From JALCOL01 sp022649665 (lineage in GTDB: Bacteria; Bacillota; Bacilli; Lactobacillales; Enterococcaceae), in assembly GCA_030372335.1 (NCBI GenBank), contig JAUDCW010000006.1: a DNA stretch of 64,000 nucleotides, one strand, 5' to 3'. The stretch's first letter is position 1; each line of letters begins with the position of its first letter. A program made the translations under genes and the position numbers. Under the pieces are notes generated by a model, which was given only the letters and a program-made list of their open reading frames with translations, searched no databases and was not told where the DNA came from. Below, piece by piece: positions 1 through 8,715 of the stretch.

Positions 1-436
1 GGAGCAGCTCTTCATTAGTAAAGACCCCGAGCGCCGGCCCGCCCCAGAAAAACTCATCGGTCATCACTTCATAGATGAAGCCGACTTGCCCGATTCCGTC
101 TTCAAAGTAGCCCAGCATGATGCAAAAGTGATCCTGCTGCAAAATAAAATTCAGTGTCCCGTCGATCGGATCGATCACCCAGACATGCCCTTTGAGCGAA
201 GAAAGTTCGTTTTCGCCGGACTCCTCCGCTAAGATATTCGCCTCTGGATCATAGGCTTTGATCTGCTCGATCAAGAACGCCTGGACTTCTTGATCGATAT
301 TCGTCACGAGATCATTGCGCGCCGATTTTTCGGATACTTCGATCGTTTCCGAGAAACTCATCATGATCAGATCTTTCGCTGCACGCAGCCACTTTTTCAC
401 TTCGACGGTCAAAATCTCCAAAGCTTCTTTTTCCAT
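1..436 (-). CDS. Inositol monophosphatase family protein (3' end outside window)
   Basis: This is the N-terminal 145 residues of an inositol-phosphatase-fold enzyme; the gene runs off the left edge. The metal-binding motif DPIDGT is at residues 89-94 within WVIDPIDGTLNF, and an upstream EES (residues 71-73) fits the conserved acidic site. The family dephosphorylates inositol-1-phosphate or related sugar phosphates with Mg2+ in the cytoplasm; the true substrate here is unknown. The ATG lies directly against the stop codon of the UPF0223 gene (TAAATG), so the two are probably translationally coupled. The pair UPF0223-IMPase is common in lactobacilli (from memory). Confidence 0.93.
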   Translation of the reverse strand, partial: MEKEALEILTVEVKKWLRAAKDLIMMSFSETIEVSEKSARNDLVTNIDQEVQAFLIEQIKAYDPEANILAEESGENELSSLKGHVWVIDPIDGTLNFILQQDHFCIMLGYFEDGIGQVGFIYEVMTDEFFWGGPALGVFTNEELL

Positions 437-730
437 TTATCTTTCCTCCAAGCGCACGCATGCGTCGCCTTCTTTTTCAGCTGCCAGACAAGCTTTTTTC
501 GCTTGATAGAGCGAATAGCCGCCCGAAACTTCTTTAAATTCTTTATCGAGCTTTTTTTCTTCGCCGATCGAAGGAACGACCTCTTTAAAGCGGCGGTAAT
601 GTGCTAAAAACGCTTGCGGGCTGATCCCTTTTTCGTAAACCGCTTCGACGAGATTCCACATCTCGATCACGATCATCAGTTCTTTTTTGGTCCAATATGG
701 ATCGAGCGGATAATTATAGCTTTCTTTCAT
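437..730 (-). CDS. UPF0223 family protein (YktA-like)
   Basis: A 97-residue protein starting MKESYNYPLDPYWT, which is the typical opening of the UPF0223/YktA family. I chose the ATG at 730 because an AGGAG ribosome binding site lies 7-8 bases upstream; the reading frame extends 14 codons further up but without such a site. It is a small soluble protein with no known biochemical role. It sits 32 bp after the MgtA-type ATPase and abuts the IMPase gene, so it is likely in one transcript with them. No signal peptide or membrane segment is visible. Confidence 0.85.
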   Translation of the reverse strand: MKESYNYPLDPYWTKKELMIVIEMWNLVEAVYEKGISPQAFLAHYRRFKEVVPSIGEEKKLDKEFKEVSGGYSLYQAKKACLAAEKEGDACVRLEER

Positions 731-762
731 CTTTCTCCTGCCTTTCGTCTTGCTTATGGGCG

Positions 763-3369
763 CTACATCCATTCATGATAGCGCCGGATATAAATACGCT
801 TGACCGCTTGTGTCAAACAAAGGTATAAAACAACGATCCCCGCATACCAGCCCCAATAAGCGTTCGGCAATCGCAGAAAATCGACAAACTGCCGCAGTGG
901 TGTCGTGACCAATAAAAGACCAAGAAACAGTGCGAGAAAAGTTCCGAATGTCACCAGGCGCGAAGCGCGGCTCTGGATGACCGGCAAAAAGCGGGTCCGG
1001 ATGACTTGGAAAGCAAAGAGCTGTGTCGTCAGCCCGACCGTGAACCAGCCGGCTTGGAACATCCCTTGCTGCGCCACCGTATCTGCATGGAAAACAAACC
1101 ACATCACGGCAAACGTCAGCAAATCAAAAATGCTGCTGATCGGCCCCATAACGAGCGTAAAGCGCAAAAGTCCGCGGATCCCCCACTTGACCGGCTTCAG
1201 TGTCTCGATCTCGTCAACGTGATCCCACGGAATCGTCATTTGCGACAAGTCATAGATCAAATTCTGCAGCAAAAGCTGAAGTGAGAGCATCGGCAGAAAC
1301 GGCAGAAACGCACTGGCGACTAAAATCGAAAAGACGTTCCCGAAATTGGAGCTGATCGTGATCTTGATGTATTTCATCATATTATTGAAGACTTGCCGGC
1401 CGCCGATCACCCCGTCTTCTAAAACATTCAAACTTTTTTCGAGCAAAATGATCGAACTGGCGTCTTTTGTAATGTCGGCAGCGTTATCGACTGAGATCCC
1501 GACATCGGCTTTTCTTAGAGCCGGGGCATCGTTGATACCGTCGCCCATAAAACCGACCGTGTGTCCCGCCGCTTGCAGGAGCCGAATGATCCGCGCTTTT
1601 TGAAGGGGCGTCAGTTTCGCATAAAGCTGGACGTCATTGATTTCGCGGATGATCTCTTCATCGCTCATCTCTTCCAGCTGACTGCCCAAATAAAAGCGCG
1701 CCGCATCGATCCCGACGTCTTGACAGACTTTGCGCGCAACGATCGCATTGTCGCCGGTCAGCACTTTGACATCGACCCCGTGCTCGTGGAGCGAGCGGAT
1801 CGCCGTCACCGCGCTGGCTTTCGGCGGATCAAGAAAACCGACGAAGCCGACCAGTGTCATATCGGCCTCATCTTTGACCGTATAAGTCGCGTCTTGATGG
1901 ACATCCTTGCGGATCGCAACCGCGATCACGCGCATCCCCTGCTCATTCATCGAGCGGTTGACTGCCTGCATCTTTTCACGCAGTGCTGGCGTCAGCGGCA
2001 CTTCTTCACCGTTGATCATCGCTTTGGTCGAGATCTCGTCCATCTCTTCGACAGCGCCTTTGGTGATCATCCACTGATGCTCCCGGTCTTTTAATACGAC
2101 CGTCAGCCGCCGGCGCAGAAAATCAAACGGGATCTCATCGACTTTCGTCATCTGCTGGACTGCCGGATTCTTGCCGTGCTTTTTCCAATAATCGATCACC
2201 GCCAGATCCATGATGTTTTTCCAGCCGGTTTGATACTCCGAGTTCATAAAGGCCACTTCTAAAACTTGCGAATCTTTTTCTCCGAGCGGGGAAACATGTT
2301 CAACAAGCACGATCCGGTCTTCGGTGATCGTACCCGTTTTATCCGTGCAAAGCACATCCATGCTGCCCAGATTTTGGATCGCCGGCAGCTCTTTAACGAT
2401 CACTTTTTTGCGGGCTAGAGTGATCGCGCCTTTCGCCAAGTTGCTGGTAACGATCATCGGCAGCATCTCCGGCGTCAGTCCGACTGCGACCGCGATCGCA
2501 AAGAAGAATGCCTGCATCCAGTCCCCTTTGGTAAAGCCGTTCAAAAGAAAAACGATCGGGAACAAAACGCCGATAAAAATCAGCAGGAAACGGCTGACGC
2601 GCTTCAAACCAATATCAAAAGCCGTCGCACCGCGTTCAGTTGTCGCATGTTTGGCGACATCGCCGAAAAATGTATTCGTACCGGTTTTCAAAATAATGGC
2701 CGTCCCGGTCCCGCTGATCACGTCCGTTCCCATAAAAACCAAGTTCTGCAGATCAAGGGCGGTCGTATTGCTGTCCTGCTCTTTCAGCGGTCCGACACGT
2801 TTTTCGACCGGGACAGATTCACCAGTCAGCGAACTTTGATTGACGAATAGATCTTTTGTCTGGATCAAGACCGCATCTGCCGGGATCATGTCGCCAGTCG
2901 AAAGCTGGATCACGTCACCCGGAACGATCTCTTCCATCGGATGCTCGTTGAACGTCCCGTCGCGCATCACCGAAGCCGTATTTTCCGTCAGGTGCTTAAG
3001 ATTCAGGCTGGCTTTTTGCGAGCGGTAATCCTGCACGAAATGGATCACGACGCTCGCGGTGATCATGAAGCCGACCACGACGACCGCATCGTAATCTTTT
3101 GTAAAAAAAGAGACGACCATCAAAAGAATCAAAATATAAACGAATGGATCATTGAACGCGTCGAAAAAAAGACGCCAAGCCGGCGTCGGTTTTTGCGCGC
3201 TGACTTCGTTTACCCCATATTCCTCCAGCCGGCGCGCCGCATCTTCGCTTTTCAAGCCGGTCGGCGAAGTGCGGAGCTCCATCATTAACTCTCGTTCGGA
3301 AAGAGTCGCCATTTTTTTCAGCTGGTCATCTTTGCGGACCCGTTTGGATGCTTCAAAACTTTTGCGCAT
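763..3369 (-). CDS. mgtA: P-type ATPase, MgtA-like magnesium importer
   Basis: An 868-residue P-type ATPase. Order of parts: cation-ATPase N-terminal domain (about 20-90), first membrane pair (about 70-115), actuator domain with TGES at 182-185, membrane pair (about 260-305) with GLTPEM at 297-302, phosphorylation site DKTGT at 343-347, then the nucleotide domain, TGDN and GDGINDAP motifs, and about six C-terminal membrane segments. Length and the GLTPEM signature fit the MgtA/MgtB (P3B) group, which imports Mg2+ into the cytoplasm. An AAGGAG site precedes the ATG. Only 25 bp separate it from the nitroreductase gene, leaving no room for an M-box riboswitch; expression from the MocR-nitroreductase transcript is an inference. 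Substrate is inferred from family likeness. Confidence 0.87.
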   Translation of the reverse strand: MRKSFEASKRVRKDDQLKKMATLSERELMMELRTSPTGLKSEDAARRLEEYGVNEVSAQKPTPAWRLFFDAFNDPFVYILILLMVVSFFTKDYDAVVVVGFMITASVVIHFVQDYRSQKASLNLKHLTENTASVMRDGTFNEHPMEEIVPGDVIQLSTGDMIPADAVLIQTKDLFVNQSSLTGESVPVEKRVGPLKEQDSNTTALDLQNLVFMGTDVISGTGTAIILKTGTNTFFGDVAKHATTERGATAFDIGLKRVSRFLLIFIGVLFPIVFLLNGFTKGDWMQAFFFAIAVAVGLTPEMLPMIVTSNLAKGAITLARKKVIVKELPAIQNLGSMDVLCTDKTGTITEDRIVLVEHVSPLGEKDSQVLEVAFMNSEYQTGWKNIMDLAVIDYWKKHGKNPAVQQMTKVDEIPFDFLRRRLTVVLKDREHQWMITKGAVEEMDEISTKAMINGEEVPLTPALREKMQAVNRSMNEQGMRVIAVAIRKDVHQDATYTVKDEADMTLVGFVGFLDPPKASAVTAIRSLHEHGVDVKVLTGDNAIVARKVCQDVGIDAARFYLGSQLEEMSDEEIIREINDVQLYAKLTPLQKARIIRLLQAAGHTVGFMGDGINDAPALRKADVGISVDNAADITKDASSIILLEKSLNVLEDGVIGGRQVFNNMMKYIKITISSNFGNVFSILVASAFLPFLPMLSLQLLLQNLIYDLSQMTIPWDHVDEIETLKPVKWGIRGLLRFTLVMGPISSIFDLLTFAVMWFVFHADTVAQQGMFQAGWFTVGLTTQLFAFQVIRTRFLPVIQSRASRLVTFGTFLALFLGLLLVTTPLRQFVDFLRLPNAYWGWYAGIVVLYLCLTQAVKRIYIRRYHEWM

Positions 3370-3394
3370 TCTCCTTCCCCTTCCTATTGTGATT

Positions 3395-4129
3395 TTACGG
3401 CAGCAGTTTTTGTTTGCGCAAGGTGTCTGTGATTTCCGGATCCACGGCTTTCGTATAAATATGATCGATTTTTTCTGTCCATGGCACCGTGTCGCGCGGA
3501 TCCTTATTTGCTAAAAGCGTCTGATCATATTCTTTCAACAGCGCAGCGGGATAATCTGTCCATTTTTCATAGTGGATCACGGCTTTTTCTGGCAGCCGCG
3601 GTTTTTTGAGGGCTTTGGCGGCTGGCTTGCCGAGTGCCAAACCAAAAAGCGGATAGGTGTATTCCGGTAATCCCAATAAAGCGCTGAGTTCTTCTGCATG
3701 GCTCGTGATGCTGCCGGTGACAACGCCGCCCAACTCAAGCGATTCGGCGGCAACCAGCGCGTTTTCAGCAGCCAAACTGGCATCGATCGTCGCCCAGATC
3801 AGCGGATCAGGAGCTTTCCCGACATTGAACTGCTGCAGATCGCCTGCCGCTTTAACGACTTTTGCGGCTCGTTCAAGATCAGCAACAAAAATCAAAAATA
3901 CTGAGCCGTCAACGATCTGATGATTGGTAGGGACCCATTCGAATATTTTTTCACGAGTCGCTTTCTTTTCCAGCACGATGATCGAATACAGCTGGGCATT
4001 CATCCATGTCGGCGCTTGGCGAGCACTATCCAAGATCTGCTGCAGCGCGTCTTGCGGCAAACGATATGTCGGATCTAGTTTACGGTACGTCCGGTGGTTC
4101 AATAATTGCTCAATGACCTCATTCATCAA
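3395..4129 (-). CDS. Nitroreductase family flavoprotein (NfsA/Frp-like)
   Basis: A 244-residue nitroreductase-fold protein. It begins with the typical motif NHRTYRKLD (residues 11-19), contains an APTWMNAQ stretch that fits the FMN-binding loop, and has the C-terminal extension typical of NADPH-dependent NfsA/FRP enzymes (KAVDPEITDTLRKQ). These reduce flavins, nitroaromatics or quinones using FMN in the cytoplasm. The start lies only 3 bp after the stop of the MocR-type regulator with a GGAAGG site, so the two are clearly cotranscribed. Coupling to a PLP-dependent regulator gene is unusual, and no substrate can be read from the sequence. A second ATG one codon downstream is possible. Confidence 0.85.
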   Translation of the reverse strand: MMNEVIEQLLNHRTYRKLDPTYRLPQDALQQILDSARQAPTWMNAQLYSIIVLEKKATREKIFEWVPTNHQIVDGSVFLIFVADLERAAKVVKAAGDLQQFNVGKAPDPLIWATIDASLAAENALVAAESLELGGVVTGSITSHAEELSALLGLPEYTYPLFGLALGKPAAKALKKPRLPEKAVIHYEKWTDYPAALLKEYDQTLLANKDPRDTVPWTEKIDHIYTKAVDPEITDTLRKQKLLP

Positions 4130-4132
4130 AAA

Positions 4133-5575
4133 TCAATTCCTTCCTGTTTGATCCCAAAGTGTCAGAAGCTGCTGCATCCGTTCTTTGAACGTAGGCAGCT
4201 GATCATGGGCGATCCGCGCAAAATTGAGGCGGATCGCGCGGCGGTTCGTCCCAAACTGATAGCTCGGTGCAACTAAGAGCCGGCAGTCGACCGCTTGCTC
4301 CATTTGGACGGGTGTCAAGCGGCCGCTTTTTTGGAAAAGCCACAAATAATATCCGCCCGCCGGCGTATAAAAATGCCAGTGCGAAAATGTGCGGCAAACC
4401 GCGGCAGCACCGGCGGCTCGCGTCTTAAGCCTCTGACGCAATTGTACTACTTTTTGCTCAAAAGTAGGATCATTAAGGGCCATCGCGGCCAAGACTTGCG
4501 GAAAAACGCTGACCTCTTGATCCATCAGCTGACGAGCATCCGCCAATTTCTGGATCACGGGACGCGGCGCGGCAAGCCAGCCGATCTTCGTTGTCGCGCC
4601 AAGCGTTTTGGAAAAGGAGCCGACATACAGGACGCTGTCAGGCGCCAGACTCTTCAAGGTCGGCAAAGGCGCGGCGCTGAAATATAGCTCATTGAACGCA
4701 TCATCTTCGACGATCGGCAGGGCAAACTTTCGGCACAATTCGACCAGATTTTTGCGGCGCAAAAGGCTCATCAGCTTGCCGGTCGGGTTTTGAAAATTCG
4801 GGTTCACGAGCACCATTTTGACGCGGTGCTTCAAGATCACGTGCTCCAAAGCCGCCAGATCGATCCCTTCGTCGTCAAGCGGCACCGCAAAAAGCCGAAT
4901 ACCCGCTGCTTGGAAGATCGGCAGCGCATAGAAAAAGGAGGGGTCTTCGATCGCGACCGCGTCCCCTTGCGATAATAAACTTTGGATCAATAAAAGAAGC
5001 GCTTGCTGCGCGCCGGAGGTGATCAGGAGCTCTTTGGGCAAAATGTCGAGCGCAAACTTTTCTGCCAGGCGGCGGCTGATCGCCGCGCGCAGCGGCAGAT
5101 ACCCAAGTTCGTCTTGATGCTTTTCTTCATTCAAGAAGTCTTTCCATGATCCCATGGGAAGCGAAAAACTCGGGATCAAGTCCAGCGGCAGCTCGCCAGT
5201 ATATAGATCGAGATATTCTGCGCATGCAGGACCTTTCAAGATTTGTTCGATTTTTTGCTGATAGGCATTTTTGGGCGAAAGCATCGCATGCGACAAATAC
5301 TGATGCCAATCGGTCCGCGCTTCGAGCGTGAGCCCCCATTTGCCTTCATTGACTTGTGTTCCCGATCCTTGCCGCCGGATCACAACGCCGTCAGCCGCCA
5401 GCTCATCCAGCGCATGCACGACCGTGGAGCGGTTTACCCCCAGTTTTTCTGCCAGCGTGCGCTCCGGGGGGAGTTTCTCGCCAGGCAAAAGGTCGCCTTG
5501 CTGGATTTTTTGGATGATCAGCTGCATAATACTACGGTAGATTGGTATTCCCGCTTCTTTGGTTACTTTCCACAT
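4133..5575 (-). CDS. MocR/PdxR-type regulator (GntR domain fused to class I aminotransferase fold)
   Basis: A 480-residue regulator with a GntR winged helix at residues about 10-78 (LPPERTLAEKLGVNRSTV) joined to a fold-type I aminotransferase-like domain from about 110 to 475. The PLP lysine lies in VGSFSKTLGATTKIGW. It is divergent from pdxK, a pyridoxal kinase gene, with direct repeats between them. MocR proteins of the PdxR type sense PLP and control vitamin B6 salvage or synthesis genes, so this protein probably regulates pdxK and itself (inference). The nitroreductase follows it by 3 bp. Confidence 0.88.
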   Translation of the reverse strand: MWKVTKEAGIPIYRSIMQLIIQKIQQGDLLPGEKLPPERTLAEKLGVNRSTVVHALDELAADGVVIRRQGSGTQVNEGKWGLTLEARTDWHQYLSHAMLSPKNAYQQKIEQILKGPACAEYLDLYTGELPLDLIPSFSLPMGSWKDFLNEEKHQDELGYLPLRAAISRRLAEKFALDILPKELLITSGAQQALLLLIQSLLSQGDAVAIEDPSFFYALPIFQAAGIRLFAVPLDDEGIDLAALEHVILKHRVKMVLVNPNFQNPTGKLMSLLRRKNLVELCRKFALPIVEDDAFNELYFSAAPLPTLKSLAPDSVLYVGSFSKTLGATTKIGWLAAPRPVIQKLADARQLMDQEVSVFPQVLAAMALNDPTFEQKVVQLRQRLKTRAAGAAAVCRTFSHWHFYTPAGGYYLWLFQKSGRLTPVQMEQAVDCRLLVAPSYQFGTNRRAIRLNFARIAHDQLPTFKERMQQLLTLWDQTGRN

Positions 5576-5660
5576 GTGTTTTCCCCCGTTTTTAAACTCT
5601 TCATCTTCACTATACTATAGGCGGCAGGGCATTTCATCTTATTCACTCTCATTTTATTAA

Positions 5661-5708
5661 AATTGGATGAGAAAAAGTATTTTGAATTGGATGTTGAAAG
5701 TTCATCCA
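5661..5708. promoter_or_regulatory. Candidate MocR/PdxR operator: direct repeat plus inverted half-site
   Basis: The nonamer AATTGGATG occurs at 5661-5669 and 5685-5693, 24 bp apart, and an inverted partner CATCCA follows at 5703-5708. Paired direct repeats with an extra inverted half-site are typical of MocR-family targets. A promoter-like TTGAAA (5694-5699) and TATGGT (5716-5721), 16 bp apart, overlap the site and would drive pdxK. Binding is inferred. Confidence 0.55.
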
Positions 5709-5757
5709 TTTCACTTATGGTTATACCAACGATTGATTTTTGAAAGGAAGGTTTTTT

Positions 5758-6585
5758 ATGATTCCAAAAACATTGACAGTAGCCGGTTCGGACGCAAGCG
5801 GCGGAGCCGGTTTGGAAGCCGACTTGAAAACGTTTGAAGAATTCGGGACATTCGGCTTTTGTGCGATCACGTGCATCGTCACGATGGATCCTGATCAAAA
5901 TTGGCAGCATGAAGTCACGCCGATCGCCGGCGACTTGGTCGATAAACAGCTGAAAACGATCTTTGCCGGGGCCCCCCTTCAAGCGATGAAAACCGGGATG
6001 CTTGGGACGCTCGAAGCGATCGAAGTCACCCGCAAATATATCGACCAGTTCGACATGCCGAATATCGTGATCGATCCGGTCATGGCTTGTAAAGGAACGA
6101 ATGAATTGCTGCAGCCGGAAAATGTCGCTTTGATGAAAAAACTGCTCTTGCCCAAAGCGGACTTGACGACGCCCAACCTGCTTGAAGCAGGCATTCTTTC
6201 CGAAATGGGCGAATTGACTTCGATCGATCAGATGAAGCAAGCGGCCAAAAAAATCTTGCTCTTAGGCGCGAAAAATGTCGTGATCAAAGGCGGCCGCCGC
6301 TTGAACGGCGACAAGGCCGTCGATCTTTTTTATGACGGCACAGACTTTACCGTTTTGGAAGGCGAAATGTTCACGACCGATTTCAATCACGGTGCCGGCT
6401 GCACATTTGCGGCCGCCTGCACAGCCGGACTTGCGAAAGGCTTTTCCACTTTGGAATCTGTTAGTTTAGCGAAAGATTTCGTTGCCGCCGGAATCGAGCG
6501 CGGGCAAAAGATCAATCCGTTTCTCGGCCATCTGTGGCACGGGGCATACAATCATGCCGAAGACCGCTTGCAGCCGCAAGAATAA
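5758..6585 (+). CDS. pdxK: Pyridoxal/pyridoxine kinase of the ThiD-like ribokinase family
   Basis: A 275-residue kinase. It opens with the family motif TVAGSDASGGAG (residues 6-17) and has DPVMACKGTNE in the middle and the anion-hole motif HGAGCTFAAA near the C-terminus. These match the B. subtilis PdxK type (a ThiD paralogue that phosphorylates pyridoxal, pyridoxine and also HMP) more than plain ThiD, as judged by MDPDQNWQHEV and DPVMACKG. It acts in the cytoplasm in vitamin B6 salvage. The ATG at 5758 has GGAAGG six bases upstream; a TTG six codons earlier is less likely. The divergent MocR-type regulator supports the B6 role. A thiamine-pathway role cannot be excluded. Confidence 0.82.
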   Translation: MIPKTLTVAGSDASGGAGLEADLKTFEEFGTFGFCAITCIVTMDPDQNWQHEVTPIAGDLVDKQLKTIFAGAPLQAMKTGMLGTLEAIEVTRKYIDQFDMPNIVIDPVMACKGTNELLQPENVALMKKLLLPKADLTTPNLLEAGILSEMGELTSIDQMKQAAKKILLLGAKNVVIKGGRRLNGDKAVDLFYDGTDFTVLEGEMFTTDFNHGAGCTFAAACTAGLAKGFSTLESVSLAKDFVAAGIERGQKINPFLGHLWHGAYNHAEDRLQPQE

Positions 6586-6620
6586 AAAATTTGAAAATCA
6601 TTTTCTTTACAGTTCTAAAC

Positions 6621-6658
6621 AAAAAATGTCTGCCCCGCAAAAGGGCAGACATTTTTTT
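6621..6658. terminator. Bidirectional intrinsic terminator between pdxK and guaC
   Basis: A 15-bp stem with arms AAAAAATGTCTGCCC (6621-6635) and its complement (6643-6658) and a 7-base loop. It has A-tract and T-tract on the two flanks, so it can stop both convergent genes. Confidence 0.9.
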
Positions 6659-6666
6659 ATTCGCAA

Positions 6667-7644
6667 TTAAATCGTATCGCCGTTGAAGATCGAGTTTTTG
6701 ACGATCACATAATCGACTTTGCGGATCGCTTCCAGATCGCGTCCGCCGGCGTAAGAGATCGATGACTGGAGGTCCTGTTCCATCTCCTGCAAAGTATCCG
6801 CTAAACGCCCGCGGTGCTTGATCCAGATTTTTTTGCCTTCGACATTGCGTTTTTCGCCCTTTTGAAATTCCGAAGCGGAGCCGAAGTATTCTTTATAAAC
6901 GACCCCATCTTCCACTTTCGTTTCACCAGGGGACTCTTCGTGTCCGGCAAAAAGCGAACCGATCATGACCATCGTTGCCCCAAAGCGGACGGATTTGGCA
7001 ATGTCTCCCGGCGTGCGGATCCCGCCATCAGCGATGATCGGCTTGCGCGCCGCCTTGGAGCACCAGCGCAAAGCCGCAAGCTGCCAGCCGCCCGTCCCAA
7101 AGCCGGTCTTGATTTTCGTGATACAGACTTTCCCAGGCCCGATGCCGACTTTTGTCGCATCTGCGCCGGCATTTTCCAGTTCGCGGATCGCTTCCGGTGT
7201 CCCGACGTTGCCGGCGATCAAAAAACTGTCCGGCAGCGTTTTTTTGATATGACCGATCATTTCGATCACTGCATTCGAATGGCCATGCGCCACGTCGATC
7301 GTCACGTATTCCGGGAGCAGTTTTTCTTTTGCCAGCTCGTCAATAAACTCATATTCGCCCGCTTTGACCCCTACCGAGATCGAAGCGAACAGATTTTGCG
7401 CGTGCATGTTGCGGATAAACGCTTTGCGGTCTTCCGCCTGAAAACGGTGCATAATATAAAAATAGCCGTGCTGCGCCAAAGATTCGGCGATATCTTCATC
7501 GATGATCGTTTGCATATTCGCCGGAACGACCGGCAGACGGAAACGCCGGCCGCCAAGTTCAACAGAAGTGTCGCATTCTGAACGGCTGCGGACAATACAT
7601 TTATTGGGGATCAACTGAATATCTTCGTAATCAAAAATTCTCAT
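6667..7644 (-). CDS. guaC: GMP reductase
   Basis: A 325-residue TIM-barrel enzyme of the IMPDH/GMPR family. The catalytic loop is GPGKVCITK with the active cysteine, followed by GTGGWQLAAL and the phosphate-binding IADGGIRTPGDI. It lacks the CBS pair of IMP dehydrogenase, and the length fits GuaC. It converts GMP with NADPH to IMP and ammonia in purine salvage. The ATG at 7644 is chosen because AGAGGAGA lies just upstream. PurBox-like motifs and a good promoter lie in the 5' region. It is monocistronic and ends in a terminator shared with pdxK. Confidence 0.95.
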   Translation of the reverse strand: MRIFDYEDIQLIPNKCIVRSRSECDTSVELGGRRFRLPVVPANMQTIIDEDIAESLAQHGYFYIMHRFQAEDRKAFIRNMHAQNLFASISVGVKAGEYEFIDELAKEKLLPEYVTIDVAHGHSNAVIEMIGHIKKTLPDSFLIAGNVGTPEAIRELENAGADATKVGIGPGKVCITKIKTGFGTGGWQLAALRWCSKAARKPIIADGGIRTPGDIAKSVRFGATMVMIGSLFAGHEESPGETKVEDGVVYKEYFGSASEFQKGEKRNVEGKKIWIKHRGRLADTLQEMEQDLQSSISYAGGRDLEAIRKVDYVIVKNSIFNGDTI

Positions 7645-7667
7645 ACATCGATTCTCCTCTGGTTTAG

Positions 7668-7704
7668 AATGTTCGGATTTTAATAATAGCAAAACACGAA
7701 CATT
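7668..7704. promoter_or_regulatory. Pair of PurBox-like sites upstream of guaC
   Basis: On the minus strand 7681-7668 reads AAAATCCGAACATT, a full match to the PurR box consensus of lactic acid bacteria and bacilli (CCGAAC core). On the plus strand 7694-7704 reads ACACGAACATT, with a one-base-variant core. The two are inverted and both lie downstream of the promoter, which would suit repression by a PurR protein (inference). Confidence 0.6.
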
Positions 7705-7741
7705 ATTTGTGTTTTATGTTTCTTTTATTAATTCCTACGTT

Positions 7742-7770
7742 AATTTACCTTATATTTATGGAAATGTCAA
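7742..7770 (-). promoter_or_regulatory. Sigma-A promoter of guaC
   Basis: TTGACA (7770-7765) and TAAATT (7747-7742) on the minus strand with a 17-bp spacer, about 100 bp before the guaC start. Confidence 0.65.
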
Positions 7771-7900
7771 AGGGAAAAATCGATAATTTATTGATCTTCA
7801 TATATTTATATATATTATCTCCATCTGAAACAATCTAGTAAATAATCGTGAATAATTAAGATTTATCGGTTACTCTAGCCGTTTAAATTGGTAAATCGTT

Positions 7901-7944
7901 CGCAAAAACGGACAGCGGCAAATTTACCGCTGTCCGTTTTTGCG
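7901..7944 (-). terminator. Strong hairpin ending the KDGP-aldolase operon
   Basis: Arms 7901-7918 and 7928-7944 form a stem of about 17-18 bp with A-rich and T-rich parts inside the arms. It lies 18 bp past the aldolase stop codon. Confidence 0.8.
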
Positions 7945-7961
7945 AATAAAAGCAGCTTTCC

Positions 7962-8714
7962 TTATTTCTCGATGCTTACTACCGCTTTTTTCATCAGTGT
8001 CAATAATTCTTGTACGTTTTCTGGTTTTGTGTCGCCGGTTGCTTTGTCAATGATCGAGCTGTACACATGCGGGATCACTTTTTTAACGCCAGCGCGGATC
8101 GCGATCGCAATGATCTCTTCAAAATTGCCCAAGTCGATCCCGCCAGTCGGCTCAAGATAAAAATCAAATTTTGCACACGCCTCAGCAACTGCTTGATACT
8201 CTGCTTTATGCGCCAAGCCTTTCATCGGGAAATATTTCAGCGAGCTGCCGCCCATGTCTTGCAGCATCTTGATCGCGGTTTCGATCGGCACTTCAGCCGC
8301 TGGGGCGAGTGCGCTCAGTGGACCGGTGGCGATATTGACGACTCCGACTTTTCCGGTCGGTGAAACGAGTCCATTCACGATCGTCTCGCTTTGTCCCAAA
8401 AGCGCGCGGGAAGCCCCGACCCCGGTAAACACTTGGTTGACGTGCTGCGGCTGGAGGACCGCGGAGATCCGTGAAACCATTTGGCTTTGATTCGGATCGC
8501 CCGCTCCAAGTCCGACCGACAAGGCATTGTTCGTTGCTGCTTGATATCTTTTCATCGCTTTGATCGCTGCTTCATCGCTGGAGTAGTTTTTCGACAAAAC
8601 CCCTAAAACGACATGTCCTTCAGCGGCTTCGTAGCATTCTTGAGCATTTTCAACGGAATTTGCCAAAACATTCAGGCAGATCCGGTCTTGTAAATAATTA
8701 GGTGTCAGCTGCAT
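7962..8714 (-). CDS. dgaF: 2-dehydro-3-deoxy-phosphogluconate aldolase, DgaF-like
   Basis: A 250-residue TIM-barrel aldolase of the KDGP aldolase family (DgaF; TIGR03581, EF_0839 type, from memory). It would cleave 2-keto-3-deoxygluconate-6-phosphate to pyruvate and glyceraldehyde-3-phosphate in the cytoplasm. Conserved stretches such as GLGAGDPNQ, PTGGIDLGNF and KVIPHVYSSIIDKATGDTKP are visible. It is the last gene of an operon that starts with a PRD regulator, one base after the DgaE-like gene. The neighbours suggest catabolism of an amino-sugar acid or a related uronate derivative. Confidence 0.85.
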   Translation of the reverse strand: MQLTPNYLQDRICLNVLANSVENAQECYEAAEGHVVLGVLSKNYSSDEAAIKAMKRYQAATNNALSVGLGAGDPNQSQMVSRISAVLQPQHVNQVFTGVGASRALLGQSETIVNGLVSPTGKVGVVNIATGPLSALAPAAEVPIETAIKMLQDMGGSSLKYFPMKGLAHKAEYQAVAEACAKFDFYLEPTGGIDLGNFEEIIAIAIRAGVKKVIPHVYSSIIDKATGDTKPENVQELLTLMKKAVVSIEK

Positions 8715-8715
8715 A

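Larger units (their letters stand above)
7645..7961. other. Intergenic region guaC / KDGP-aldolase operon
   Basis: About 317 bp without a gene. It holds the guaC leader with two PurBox-like motifs, the guaC promoter, an AT-rich stretch (about 7775-7870) in which I see nothing definite, and the terminator of the operon that comes from the right. I found no purine riboswitch fold. Confidence 0.7.

Noticed and set aside
3370..3394. M-box magnesium riboswitch before mgtA
   Set aside because: Only 25 bp lie between the nitroreductase stop and the mgtA start.
7705..7900. Purine riboswitch upstream of guaC
   Set aside because: No conserved P1-P3 junction sequence is visible; the region is mostly AT-rich and the PurBox pair explains control better.
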